A stretch of 64,000 nucleotides of DNA from Nocardia cyriacigeorgica. Its GTDB lineage: Bacteria; Actinomycetota; Actinomycetes; Mycobacteriales; Mycobacteriaceae. Positions 27,101-36,898 of the stretch are shown piece by piece (positions within the stretch are counted from its first letter, which is position 1; each line of letters begins with the position of its first letter). The position numbers were made by a program, and so were the translations under genes. The notes under the pieces were generated by a model, which searched no databases, was not told where the DNA came from, and saw nothing but the letters and a program-made list of their open reading frames with translations. The stretch is taken from the NCBI RefSeq assembly GCF_010858045.1, contig NZ_JAAGVC010000003.1, positions 124,001-188,000 on the forward strand, written 5' to 3'.

Positions 27101-30100
27101 GTCAACCGGTGCGTGCCGACCGGGCGCGCGTCGCCGGAGGACCACTCGCGCAGGGAAAGCCGGTCGGCGGGGCCGATGATGTCGAGCTCGCTCACCGGCG
27201 TCCCTGGACGGTCGGCGATCTGCTGCAGCAGATGCAGGTAGGTGTCGAGGAACCGTCGAACGGTCGACTCGTCGAAGAGATCTGTCGCATAGGTGAAGCG
27301 AACCGCGATGGGGCCGGGGCTTCCGTCGTCCGCCCGGGTGTCGACCACTGCGATGTGCAAATCTGTTTTCGACGTTCGCGTATCCACCTCGAAAGCGGAG
27401 AACTGGACCTCCGACAGCTCGAGTTCGGCTTCGGCGAAGTTCTGGAAGGCGAATCCCACTTGATAGAGGGGATGGCGACCGGGCGACCGGTTGGGGCCGA
27501 CGGCGTCGACGACCTGTTCGAACGGCACATCCGAATGCGCGAAGTTGACCAGGTCGCGTTCACGGGTGCGGTCCAGCAATGCCGTGAATCGTTCGCCGGG
27601 ATCGATGCGGGTACGCGAGACGGTGGTATTGACGAACATCCCCACCACGTCATCGAGCGCGGACTCGCCGCGGTTGGTCATCGGCACGCCGATCGCGATA
27701 TCGGTCGACCCGGACAGCCGTGCCAGCATCACCGCCAGGGCGGTGCGCATCACCATGAAGACGGTCGCGCGATGCTTGCGCGCGACGGTGACCAAGCCGC
27801 GGTGCAGTTCGGCGTCGGCGATGCGCTGCACAGCCGAACCTTTCAATGACGCCACCGCCGGTCGTGGACGGTCCATCGGCAGATCGAGGCCCTCGGGCAG
27901 GCCGTCGAGCTCCGCTGTCCAGTACGACAGTTGCCGTGCCAGCAGTGAATCGGGATCCTCCCGTGCGCCGAGCAGATCCTGATGCCACAACGCGTAATCG
28001 GCGTACTGGACCGGCAGTGGGCGCCACGCCGGAGCCGTGCCCGCGCAGCGTGCGGCGTAGGCCGCGGTGATGTCGCGCGCGAGCGGCGCCAACGACGATC
28101 CGTCGGCACAAATGTGGTGCATGGCGCACACGAGGATGTATCCGTCGTCGGCGCGCAGCAATGCGACCCGAACCGGCACCTCGGCGGCGACATCGAAGCC
28201 GCGCCACAGCAATTGGTGGACTCGTTCGGAGACCTCTGCCGATGACGCGGCGGCCGCGACGGCGGTGACCGGAAGACCGATTTCGGCCGCACCCGGGTCG
28301 AGCACCTGCTGGAACGGTCCCGCCGCGTCGGCGGGATACCTGGTCCGCAGCGATTCGTGGCGGGCCAGGACATCGGCGAATGCCGCCCGCAACGCCGAGA
28401 CATCCAGCTCGCCGGAGAGGGCGAGGGCGAAGCCCAGATTGTCGACCGCCGAGTCGGTGTCGAACTGGTTGCGCAGCCAGAACCGCACTTGCGCCGGCGA
28501 CAGCGGCACGCGCTGCGGGCGGGCCGCGGCGCGCAACGGTGGACGAGACACGTCGAACACCTGGGTGCGCAACGCTTTCGCCAAGCTCGCCACCGTCGGG
28601 TGGTCGAACAGCAGCCGCGGCGGAATCCTGGTACCCCAGATATCGGTCAACACCGCGGTGACCTGGGTGGCCAGCAGCGAATTGCCGCCGGCGGTGAAGA
28701 AGTCCGTTTCGGCTCCGATGCGCCGGCCGAGCACCCTGGCGAAGGCGTCGGCCACCAGATCCTCGCCCACACCGGAAGGAGCGCGATAGCCGGAGGCGGC
28801 AGTCGCGTCCGCGCGCAATGCCGCTCGGTCGGCCTTGCCGGAAGGCGTCGTCGGAATCGTGTTGACCAGGTGGATCGCGTTCGGCAACAGATGCCGCGGC
28901 AACAGCTCGGTCAAGGCATCCGACAGTTGTGCCGCCTCGAGCGTACGGCCAGGTTCCGGCTGCACGAACGCCGCCAGGATCGTCTCACCGGACGCCGAGC
29001 GGAAATCGACGGTCACCGCGGTCCGGACTCCGTCCAGCCGGGTCAGCGTCGCGTCGATCTCACCCAACTCGATGCGTGCGCCGCGCACCTGGATCTGGTC
29101 GTCGACCCGGCTGAGATACTCGAATTCGCTCTCGGCTGTTCGTCGCACGAGATCACCGGTGCGGTACATCCGTTCGCCCGGCGCGCCGTAGGGATCCGGG
29201 ACGAATCGCTGCGCCGTCAGACCGCGACGCTCGTGGTAGCCGCGCGCGACCGACGGACCGGAGACGTACAGCTCGCCGATCTGGCCTTCGCCCACCAGTC
29301 GTAGTCGTGAGTCCAGGGCATAGCAGCGGGTGCGGCCGATCGCCGACCCGATGCTCACGGGTCGGCCAGGGAGCAGCGGATCACTCATGGTCGCGACGAC
29401 CGTGGTCTCGGTGGGGCCGTACGCGTTGTAGAACTGCCGGCCCGCATCCGCCCACTCGCGGACCAGACCTGCCGGGCACGGCTCACCGCCTACGACGACG
29501 ACCCGCAGCGACTCCAGCCCCGCGGGGTCGAGGGAGGCCAGGACGGAGGGCGTCAGGAACGCGTGCGTGACGCCGGTCGTGGCGATGAGGCTTGCCAGTT
29601 CGTTGCCGCCGATGATCGACGGGGACGCGATCACCATGGTGGCACTCGATCCCACAGCGAGCAGGAGCTCGAGGATGGAGGCGTCGAAGCTCGGCGAGGC
29701 GAAGTGCAGTGTGCGAGCGTCGGCGGTGACGCGGTACCGCTGGGTGAGCTCCGCGCACAGCTCGGCGAGCCCGCTGTGGGAGACCTCGACGCCCTTGGGT
29801 TGCCCGGTGGATCCGGAGGTGTAGATGACATACGCGATATTGGCGGCGCCGAGGCGAGTGGGCCGGTCCTGATAGGACACAGCGGCGGTGGACTGGGCCG
29901 CGATCTCGGCCATTGCCGAGGCGTCGTCGAGGACCACCCAGGCGATATCGGCCGGGAGTTGGTCGTGCGCCGAACGATCGGTGATTCCCAGCACGGCGCC
30001 GCAGTCGTCGAGGAGATAGTCGATGCGATGGGCGGGGTAGCTCGCGTCGACCGGCACGAAGGCGGCGCCGGTCTTGGCCACGGCCCACACCGCGATGATC

Positions 30101-30360
30101 GACTCGACCGAGCGCGACAGAACTATCGCGACCGTCGACTCCGGGCCGGCTCCCCGGGACAACAGCATGCGAGCCAGCCGGGTGGATTGTTCGTCCACGT
30201 CGCGGTAGCGAAGAGCGACGTCTCCGCTCACCACGGCGATGCCGTCGGGGTCCCGCTCGACCGCCGTGGTCAACAGCGTGGCGAGGGTGCGCGACGATCC
30301 AGCCGAGCGGCGACGTGTTCGTGGATGCGGGCTGGTCGGGGTGCTACTGCTCAAGTTCAT
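24157..30360 (-). CDS. Dimodular NRPS with terminal reductase (A-T-C-A-T-R), AusA-like
   Basis: 2067 residues. Domains: A1 about 25-515 (YTSGSTGQPKG at 180, YGPTETT at 314, catalytic K509), T1 about 530-600 (phosphopantetheine Ser561 in GGNS), C about 615-1055 (HHICADG 748-754), A2 about 1085-1580 (YTSGSTGLPKG at 1236, K1573), T2 about 1595-1662 (Ser1626), R about 1698-2055 (GATGYLG 1704-1710, Tyr1862 and Lys1866 of Y-x-x-x-K). No starter C, epimerase or thioesterase. The order implies a two-residue peptide released by NADPH reduction as an aldehyde or alcohol. Specificity residues aligned by eye on GrsA: A1 D-A-L-F-V-G-A-V-V-K (bulky hydrophobic or aromatic), A2 D-V-W-D-F-I-L-V-S-K (no close code; acidic residue deep in the pocket). 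It stands as a single gene with no MbtH, PPTase or exporter beside it. Confidence 0.93.
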   Translation of the reverse strand: MNLSSSTPTSPHPRTRRRSAGSSRTLATLLTTAVERDPDGIAVVSGDVALRYRDVDEQSTRLARMLLSRGAGPESTVAIVLSRSVESIIAVWAVAKTGAAFVPVDASYPAHRIDYLLDDCGAVLGITDRSAHDQLPADIAWVVLDDASAMAEIAAQSTAAVSYQDRPTRLGAANIAYVIYTSGSTGQPKGVEVSHSGLAELCAELTQRYRVTADARTLHFASPSFDASILELLLAVGSSATMVIASPSIIGGNELASLIATTGVTHAFLTPSVLASLDPAGLESLRVVVVGGEPCPAGLVREWADAGRQFYNAYGPTETTVVATMSDPLLPGRPVSIGSAIGRTRCYALDSRLRLVGEGQIGELYVSGPSVARGYHERRGLTAQRFVPDPYGAPGERMYRTGDLVRRTAESEFEYLSRVDDQIQVRGARIELGEIDATLTRLDGVRTAVTVDFRSASGETILAAFVQPEPGRTLEAAQLSDALTELLPRHLLPNAIHLVNTIPTTPSGKADRAALRADATAASGYRAPSGVGEDLVADAFARVLGRRIGAETDFFTAGGNSLLATQVTAVLTDIWGTRIPPRLLFDHPTVASLAKALRTQVFDVSRPPLRAAARPQRVPLSPAQVRFWLRNQFDTDSAVDNLGFALALSGELDVSALRAAFADVLARHESLRTRYPADAAGPFQQVLDPGAAEIGLPVTAVAAAASSAEVSERVHQLLWRGFDVAAEVPVRVALLRADDGYILVCAMHHICADGSSLAPLARDITAAYAARCAGTAPAWRPLPVQYADYALWHQDLLGAREDPDSLLARQLSYWTAELDGLPEGLDLPMDRPRPAVASLKGSAVQRIADAELHRGLVTVARKHRATVFMVMRTALAVMLARLSGSTDIAIGVPMTNRGESALDDVVGMFVNTTVSRTRIDPGERFTALLDRTRERDLVNFAHSDVPFEQVVDAVGPNRSPGRHPLYQVGFAFQNFAEAELELSEVQFSAFEVDTRTSKTDLHIAVVDTRADDGSPGPIAVRFTYATDLFDESTVRRFLDTYLHLLQQIADRPGTPVSELDIIGPADRLSLREWSSGDARPVGTHRLTAPIWQRARQTPDAVAVICGTESVTYRQLHDRTHRLARWLIGHGVGPEDIVAVAMRRSIDQVVAFCAIVEAGAAWVPIDPGHPAERIGHVLESASPRCVLTTSADDFAAPDGVAAYAVDRLELSSLSAAPISDAERVAGTHGEQPAYVIYTSGSTGLPKGVVISHTAIVNQLAWMTDRYRIDRTDSYLQKTPATFDVSLWGYFLPLWAGAELVLAGPEDHRDPAALCRLIARHRCTLTDFVPSMLTVFAAHAEPADLATLRAVFVIGEALPPETARAFAARCHAELHNLYGPTEAAVSITEHQLTSADLVGAQVPIGVPQWNSHVLVLDGRLRPVPVGVTGELYLAGGQLARGYHAAAQLTAGRFVAHPLGEPGARMYRTGDLVRWNAGGRLEYLGRTDFQVKLRGQRIELGEIETALLAEPAVAQAVVTMRPSDAGDRLVAYVVAAAGTAIDPGSLRSQVAQRLPMYMVPAAITVLDALPTNSSGKLDRAALPEPVLAVTTYARPRTPLEEQIAEVFREVLGLDALGVDDDFYELGGSSLLAFTLHQRLSARIDRRVPMSALLSTPTVGGLAALLEGNAEPTPIPTPTVDAVLDDDIDAAGRSSVRPGPVRTILVTGATGYLGAHLLRELLDRTEATVRCLVRARDRDDAAARIRSALQRYRLWEHAFADRIVAVPGDLAAPMLGLTEAEFDRLAADVDVIYHNGARVNHVEPYSRLRAANVEGTRWILRLATTGRVKPTHFVSTIGTAVSATAPSDVIDETIRLRAGELPDSGYIASKWAAEELIRQAIARGVPATIFRPSTVCGSAAHGINNESDSLWSLVRAAAVLGMAPEVADATVSLVPVDYVVGAIVAISLDAPSRHVYHLVNKTPVALADIFDSLRDHGVPISTTDLSTVLDALERESALRAAAGDQSLVRAALLRSSGLGPTRHLDYRDQHTVAALARTGIRCTTVDRSVIDTFVETFMATGYLPDRVETPV

Positions 30361-30623
30361 GTCCTGTCAAGCGCCGTGGAGCTGGCTCATGCTAGGACGG
30401 TTGCTGCGGCGTTACCGTGGGTGGGAAATGAGCAGTGGCAGCCGGCTGCGCCGACCCGCGTGCACACGGTGCGTCGTTGCGTGTGCTGCCGGAATCGGGG
30501 GTGGACGCACCCGCGAAATCGCTGGCCCCCCTGGTGAAATGGGGTGAGGTCGCCGGGGATCGTGGTGGCATTTCGCCGGATTCGGTCTCCCCGCGGTGCG
30601 GATCGACCAGCCGTCGATACGAG
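30361..30623. other. NRPS promoter region
   Basis: No gene seen between the NRPS start and the terminator of the SsuD-like gene. On the minus strand TAGCAT (plus-strand positions 30389-30394) lies about 30 bases upstream of the NRPS ATG and could be its -10; the -35 is not clear. Weak ribosome-binding site AGGA just before the ATG. Several short inverted repeats occur in a GC-rich context, none standing out as an operator. Confidence 0.4.
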
Positions 30624-30657
30624 ACGGCAGTCGGTGCACATCTGCACCGACTGCCGT
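30624..30657 (-). terminator. Perfect 15-bp hairpin after the SsuD-like gene
   Basis: Arms ACGGCAGTCGGTGCA (30624-30638) and TGCACCGACTGCCGT (30643-30657) are exact complements around a four-base loop CATC. It begins 10 bases beyond the stop of the SsuD-like gene. No U-tract. It separates ssuD transcription from the NRPS on the same strand. Confidence 0.8.
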
Positions 30658-30667
30658 TCCCGGCCCC

Positions 30668-31813
30668 TCAGCTACTGGCCGAGGCCGCGAAAGGTGTCCC
30701 GGTGGACGCGAATTCGCGCCGGTTCGGATGCCGCCACAGCCCCTTGCGTTCCAGGATCGGCAGCACCCCTTCGCCGAACCAGTACGCCTCTTCCAGGTGC
30801 GGATACCCGGACAGGATGAAGTGGTCGATGCCGAGCCTGGCGTATTCGGCGATCCGCTCGGCCACTTCGGCGTGGGAGCCGACCAGTGCGGTGCCCGCAC
30901 CGCCGCGCACCAGTCCGACACCGGCCCAGAGATTGGGCGCGATCTCGAGCCGGTCGGTGCGCCCGCCGTGCAGTTCGAGCATCCGCCGCTGCCCCTCGGA
31001 CTCACTGCGCGCGAGATTGGCCTGCACCCGTTCGACGTCGGCCGGATCGATGCCGGCGAGCAGCCGATCGGCCTCGGCCCAGGCTTCCTCGGACGTATCG
31101 CGGCTGATGACGTGGATGCGCAGCCCGAAATCGAGCCTGCGTCCCCGCTCGGCGGCCAGCCCGCGGATCCACTCGAGCTTGCGGCTCACCGCCAGCAGCG
31201 GCTCACCCCAGGTGAGATAGGTGTCGGCATACCGGGCGGCCACCGGGCCCGCCGGTGCGGAGGAGCCGCCGAAGAAGATCGGCGGCACCGGGTCGGGACG
31301 ATTGTTCAGGAGCGCTTCGCGCACCTGGATGTGCTCGCCGTCGAAGCTCACCGGCTCGGCCGAGGTCCACAATTGCCGGACGACATCGAGGAATTCGCCG
31401 GTTCGGGCATAGCGCTGGGTCTTGTCGAGGAAATCGCCGTAGGCCTGCTGCTCATGCGGTTCGCCGCCGGTCACCACGTTCAGCAGCAGCCGTCCACGCG
31501 AATGGCGCTGGAAAGTGCCCGCCATCTGCGCGGCCAGGGTGGGGCTGATCAACCCGGGCCGGAACGCGACCAGGAACTTCAAGGTCTCGGTGGTCTCGAC
31601 CAGCATGGCGGTCGTCAGCCAGGCGTCCTCGCACCACGCGCCGGTCGGGGTCAGCACAGCTTCGAAGCCGTTGTCCTCGGCGGCGGCGCCGATCTGATTC
31701 AGATAGCGCAGGCTGGCCGGCCGGTCACCGGACATGGCGGTACCGTGACCGCCCGCGATGAGACCGCGGGAGTCGCCGTAGGTGGGCAGGAACCAATGAA
31801 ACGACAGGCTCAT
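30668..31813 (-). CDS. FMNH2-dependent alkanesulfonate monooxygenase-like protein (SsuD family)
   Basis: 381 residues, the length of SsuD. Features: SFHWFLPTYGDSR at the N-terminus, FEAVLTPTGAWCEDAWL (residue about 50-66) with the Cys near the SsuD active-site position, LKFLVAFRPGLISPTLAAQMAGTFQRHSRGRLLLNVVTGG and IFFGGSSAPAG. The enzyme takes reduced flavin and O2 and releases sulfite and an aldehyde from alkanesulfonates. No ssuE reductase or ssuABC transporter is adjacent, so sulfonate use is not certain and another organosulfur or long-chain substrate is possible. A TetR gene lies 55 bases upstream on the same strand. Confidence 0.82.
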   Translation of the reverse strand: MSLSFHWFLPTYGDSRGLIAGGHGTAMSGDRPASLRYLNQIGAAAEDNGFEAVLTPTGAWCEDAWLTTAMLVETTETLKFLVAFRPGLISPTLAAQMAGTFQRHSRGRLLLNVVTGGEPHEQQAYGDFLDKTQRYARTGEFLDVVRQLWTSAEPVSFDGEHIQVREALLNNRPDPVPPIFFGGSSAPAGPVAARYADTYLTWGEPLLAVSRKLEWIRGLAAERGRRLDFGLRIHVISRDTSEEAWAEADRLLAGIDPADVERVQANLARSESEGQRRMLELHGGRTDRLEIAPNLWAGVGLVRGGAGTALVGSHAEVAERIAEYARLGIDHFILSGYPHLEEAYWFGEGVLPILERKGLWRHPNRREFASTGTPFAASASS

Positions 31814-31868
31814 CCGCTCATCGTCGAATGCGGGCAGCGCCGCGTCACGGGTTGCAACCAGCGCGGTT

Positions 31869-32513
31869 TTAATCCGGCTGCACGACGCTCACATAGGCGG
31901 CCAGGAACCCGAACAGGCCCGCACTGTGCTCGATGATCTGCTCGGCATCGAAGTCCAGTTCGCCGTCCAGCCAGCGCCGCAGCACCTCGAACAGGCCACC
32001 GACGGCCAGCGTCGATCCCAGATGTGCCACCGCGATGGTGGATTCGGCCAGATGCAGGTAGCGCCGGGCATGGGCGAGCACCAAGTCGGTGAACCGGGTC
32101 ATGATCTCGCTGCGCAGCTCGCGCATGACCGGTTCGGCCGCGGATTCGATGAACAGGATCCGCGCCATCACCGGATCGTCGGCGATCATCCGGACGAACG
32201 CACCGACCGTCGCCCTGGCCACTTCATCCGGTGCGGCCCCATCGGCGGGTGCGGCCAGTTCCACCTCGCGGCGCAGGATGGATTCCAACTCCACCGCCAC
32301 CGCGCGCAGCAGCGCGTCGCGGTCGCTGAAGTGCTGGTAGAAGTACCGCGAGGTCAGCTTGGCCTCCGCGCAGACGGCCGTGACCGTGGTCTCGGCGGCG
32401 CCGCGGGTGCCCAGCAGCAGGGTGGCGGCCTCGATCAACCGGGCGCGACGTTGATCGTGTCGCTGCTCGGCGGTCAGGCCCCCGTAGACGCGTGCTGGAC
32501 TCACGGCCGACAT
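31869..32513 (-). CDS. TetR-family regulator divergent from the BVMO gene
   Basis: 214 residues. HTH: RRARLIEAATLLLGTRGAAETTVTAVCAEAKLTSRYFYQHFSDRDALLRAV (about 22-72). The recognition helix L-T-S-R-Y-F-Y-Q-H-F is the mycobacterial type. The C-terminal domain carries FVRMIADDPVMARILFIESAAEP. It is encoded divergently from an EthA-like monooxygenase, 86 bases start to start, with a 26-bp inverted repeat between. This reproduces the ethR/ethA arrangement of Mycobacterium tuberculosis, though by eye the protein is not close to EthR outside the HTH. The SsuD-like gene follows 55 bases downstream and may be in the same transcript. Confidence 0.88.
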   Translation of the reverse strand: MSAVSPARVYGGLTAEQRHDQRRARLIEAATLLLGTRGAAETTVTAVCAEAKLTSRYFYQHFSDRDALLRAVAVELESILRREVELAAPADGAAPDEVARATVGAFVRMIADDPVMARILFIESAAEPVMRELRSEIMTRFTDLVLAHARRYLHLAESTIAVAHLGSTLAVGGLFEVLRRWLDGELDFDAEQIIEHSAGLFGFLAAYVSVVQPD

Positions 32514-32530
32514 TCTGTCATGATTCCAGG

Positions 32531-32556
32531 CATCTGACTAAGTGTAAAGTCAGATG
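32531..32556. promoter_or_regulatory. 26-bp inverted repeat, operator of the TetR/BVMO pair
   Basis: Arms CATCTGACT (32531-32539) and AGTCAGATG (32548-32556) are perfect complements over 9 bases with an 8-base AT-rich spacer AAGTGTAA. The right half overlaps a possible -10 TAAAGT (32545-32550) of the monooxygenase promoter. It lies 18 bases from the tetR start and 44 from the monooxygenase start. Confidence 0.8.
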
Positions 32557-32599
32557 GAACCCGGACGAAGGCGTCCGGGTGCGACCAGACGAGGAACTC

Positions 32600-34156
<1,557 letters not shown>

Positions 34157-34277
34157 TTCGATATCCGGCGCCGGTCGCGTCCTGCGGGAGGCGGCCGGCG
34201 CCGTCGTGCGCGCGCACCATCCACCGGTGGCACGCCGAATGCCGTCGACGGCAGCGCCCGCTCGGTAGCGTGGCCGT

Positions 34278-35651
34278 ATGAGCGAGCGACTGGTGATCAT
34301 CGGCGGTGACGCGGCGGGCATGTCGGCCGCCTCGCAGGCGCGCCGGATGCGCGGGCCGGGCGAGTTGTCGATCGTCGTGTTCGAGCGCGGGCATTTCGCC
34401 TCCTACTCCGCCTGCGGCATTCCGTATTGGGTGGGCGGCCATGTCACCGATCGCGACGCGTTGATCGCGCGCACGCCGCAGGAGCATCGGGCCCGCGATA
34501 TCGATCTGCGCATGCGCACCGAGGTGGTCGACATCGATATCGATCGGCGCCGGGTGCGCGCACGTGAGCTGGATTCGGGCGCCGAATCCTGGACCGACTA
34601 CGACAAACTCGTCCTCGCCACCGGCGCCCGCCCCATTCGCCCGCCGCTACCGGGCATCGACGCCGAGGGCGTGCACGGCGTGCAGACCCTCGACGACGGC
34701 CAGGCGCTCATCGATACCCTCGAACGCGCCGAGAGCAGGCGCGCGGTCGTGGTCGGCGCCGGCTACATCGGGGTCGAGATGGCCGAGGCGCTGATCAACC
34801 GCGGCTTCGAGGTCACCCTGATCAACCGCGGTCCCGAGCCGATGTCGACGCTGGATCCGGACATGGGCGCGCTGGTGCGCACCGCGATGGGCGGCATGGG
34901 CGTCAAGGTCGTCGGCAACGCCGAGGTCACCGCCATCGGCACCGATGCCGCAGGCCGCGCGCGCTCGGTCGTCACCGCACAGGCCGAATATCCCGCCGAC
35001 GTGGTGGTTCTCGGCATCGGCGTGCGGCCGGAGACCACCCTCGCCGAGGCCGCGGGACTGCCGCTGGGCGAACACGGCGGCCTGCTGACCGATCTGTCCA
35101 TGCGGGTGCGCGGCCGTGACGACATCTGGGCCGGCGGCGACTGCGTCGAGGTGCTCGACCTGGTCTCCGGCGTCGACCGGCACATCGCCCTCGGCACCCA
35201 CGCCAACAAACACGGCCAGATCATCGGCGCCAATATCGGCGGCGGCTACGCGACCTTCCCCGGCGTGGTCGGCACCGCGGTGAGCAAGGTCTGCGATCTC
35301 GAGGTGGCGCGCACCGGACTGCGGGAGAAGGACGCTCGCGCCATCGGCCTGCAATACGTGAGCGTCACCATCGAATCGACCAGCCGCTCCGGCTATTTCC
35401 CCGGTGCCGAACCGATGACGGTGAAGATGCTCGCCGAACGCCGCACCGGCCGGCTGCTCGGTGTGCAGATCGTCGGCCGGGAGGGTGCGGGCAAACGCGT
35501 CGATATCGCCGCGGTCGCGCTCACGGCCGGGCTGACCGTCGAGCAGATGACGGCGCTGGATCTCGGATACGCGCCGCCGTTCTCGCCGGTCTGGGACCCG
35601 GTACTGGTGGCAGCGCGCAAGGCCGTCACAGCCGTGCGCGAGCGCGGCTGA
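34278..35651 (+). CDS. FAD-dependent pyridine nucleotide-disulfide oxidoreductase (CoA-disulfide reductase/NADH oxidase-like)
   Basis: 457 residues. FAD motif IIGGDAAGM (about 7-15), then SYSACGIPYW with a single active-site Cys46, the hallmark of CoA-disulfide reductase, persulfide reductase and NADH oxidase enzymes. The NAD(P)H motif is VVGAGYIGVEMAEAL (about 157-171), and the FAD-closing ATGA... and GGDCVEV segments follow. The C-terminal dimerisation domain ends in PPFSPVWDP, whose Tyr/aromatic loop occurs in CoADR. It probably keeps a small thiol or a persulfide reduced, or oxidises NADH. It stands alone, 121 bases after the BVMO gene. Confidence 0.85.
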   Translation: MSERLVIIGGDAAGMSAASQARRMRGPGELSIVVFERGHFASYSACGIPYWVGGHVTDRDALIARTPQEHRARDIDLRMRTEVVDIDIDRRRVRARELDSGAESWTDYDKLVLATGARPIRPPLPGIDAEGVHGVQTLDDGQALIDTLERAESRRAVVVGAGYIGVEMAEALINRGFEVTLINRGPEPMSTLDPDMGALVRTAMGGMGVKVVGNAEVTAIGTDAAGRARSVVTAQAEYPADVVVLGIGVRPETTLAEAAGLPLGEHGGLLTDLSMRVRGRDDIWAGGDCVEVLDLVSGVDRHIALGTHANKHGQIIGANIGGGYATFPGVVGTAVSKVCDLEVARTGLREKDARAIGLQYVSVTIESTSRSGYFPGAEPMTVKMLAERRTGRLLGVQIVGREGAGKRVDIAAVALTAGLTVEQMTALDLGYAPPFSPVWDPVLVAARKAVTAVRERG

Positions 35652-35756
35652 TCCGCCCGGAATACCGCGCGGACCCATCGTGGCGATCTGTGGGCACACC
35701 CGGTCACCGCTCCCGTACTATCGTCGATCGACAACCATGATCAGAAGGGGGGCGCG

Positions 35757-35858
35757 GTGCAGCCTGGGGAATCGGTGAACAGCCGCAGGGACAGCAGGGG
35801 TTTACCACTGCGTGGACGACGTGCCGGTGGCGCGGCGCGCGCGGCGGTGCGCAGGTGA
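35757..35858 (+). CDS. 33-codon basic ORF overlapping the PP2C start
   Basis: GTG at 35757 follows AAGGGGGG, and the TGA at 35856-35858 overlaps the GTG of the phosphatase gene (GTGA). The peptide is Arg/Gly-rich with no hydrophobic segment. It may be a short upstream ORF that delivers ribosomes to the phosphatase, or part of a longer phosphatase N-terminus if there is a sequencing frameshift. Function unknown. Confidence 0.35.
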   Translation: MQPGESVNSRRDSRGLPLRGRRAGGAARAAVRR

Positions 35859-36871
35859 GCCCGGAAGCCGGTGCGGGCCTGGGCAGCTCGGAGTTTCTGA
35901 CCACCCCGATCCCCGCGCCCGCGCAGACCCCCGAGGCGGGCGGAGGTGCGGAGCCGGTGCGGCGCGTCGCCTTACCGCACGCGGAGGCCGCGGCCGAGCC
36001 GGACCCGCGACCGGCCCATCCCGGTCGCGCCCATGTGCCCGGCCCGCCGGACCGGTTCGAGGCCGACCTCGGCGCCGTCGCGCTGGTGACCGATCGCGGT
36101 GTGGCACACGCACGTAACGAGGACGCGGTGGCTGCGGGCGTGGGTGTGCCCGCGCCCGGCCGTGCGCCCGCCACGGTGGCCGTGGTGTGTGATGGCGTGT
36201 CGTCGTCACCGAATCCGCAAGCCGCGTCCGGCACCGCCGCACGCACCGGCGTCGACGCCTGCCTGGCCGCGCTGGCCGAGGGCAGACCCGACGACGAAGC
36301 GGCCACCGCGGGCCTGGCCGCCGCCGTGGCCGCGGTCCGCGCTATCGCCGCGATCGACGGCGACTCACCCTCGTGCACCTACGTCGGCGCCATCGTGCAC
36401 GACGACGGCGCAGGCAACGCCACGATCACCGTCGCCAACGTCGGCGACAGCCGGGCCTACTGGCTGGTCCCCGGTGACACCGACCACGACGCCGAACCCG
36501 CCTCCCGGCGGCTCACCTTCGACGACTCCTGGGCCCAGGCCCTCGTCGACGCCGGTGCCATGGACGAAGCCGCCGCCATGAACGACCCGCGCGCGCATAC
36601 CTTGCTGCGCTGGCTCGGCGCCGACTACGACCAGCAACCGTGGTCGACCCGCAGCGTGCAGAGCTTCCGGTGCGCCGGCCCCGGCGTGCTGCTGCTGTGC
36701 AGCGACGGACTGTGGAACTATCTGCCCGATCCGGTCGCGCTGGCCGCGATAGCCACGGCGAAGCCGCCCGCCCTCGCGGCCAGGGATCTGGCCGATTACG
36801 CGGTGGCGTGCGGCGGCGGCGACAACATCACCGTGGCGCTGGTACCGGTGGGCGGTCCTGGCCCCACCTGA
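35855..36871 (+). CDS. PP2C-family protein serine/threonine phosphatase
   Basis: 338 residues. After a Pro/Ala-rich disordered N-terminus (about 70 residues) come the PP2C motifs: LVTDRGVAHARNEDAV, VAVVCDGVSSSP, TVANVGDSRAYWL, LLLCSDGLWNYL and CGGGDNITVALV, which supply the metal-binding Asp residues. It should dephosphorylate Ser/Thr phosphoproteins in the cytosol. In actinobacteria this soluble PP2C type usually belongs to FHA/vWA/kinase modules; none is adjacent here, and the membrane kinase at 45-47 kb is the only Ser/Thr kinase in the window. GTG start at 35855. Confidence 0.88.
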   Translation: MSPEAGAGLGSSEFLTTPIPAPAQTPEAGGGAEPVRRVALPHAEAAAEPDPRPAHPGRAHVPGPPDRFEADLGAVALVTDRGVAHARNEDAVAAGVGVPAPGRAPATVAVVCDGVSSSPNPQAASGTAARTGVDACLAALAEGRPDDEAATAGLAAAVAAVRAIAAIDGDSPSCTYVGAIVHDDGAGNATITVANVGDSRAYWLVPGDTDHDAEPASRRLTFDDSWAQALVDAGAMDEAAAMNDPRAHTLLRWLGADYDQQPWSTRSVQSFRCAGPGVLLLCSDGLWNYLPDPVALAAIATAKPPALAARDLADYAVACGGGDNITVALVPVGGPGPT

Positions 36872-36898
36872 GCCGGCCCGGCGCACGGCGGCAAACGG

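Noticed and set aside
24157..30360. Isonitrile lipopeptide synthetase of the Rv0101 type
   Set aside because: That enzyme begins with a condensation domain taking an isonitrile acyl group and sits with acyl-ACP, ligase and oxidase genes; this NRPS begins with A and has none of these.
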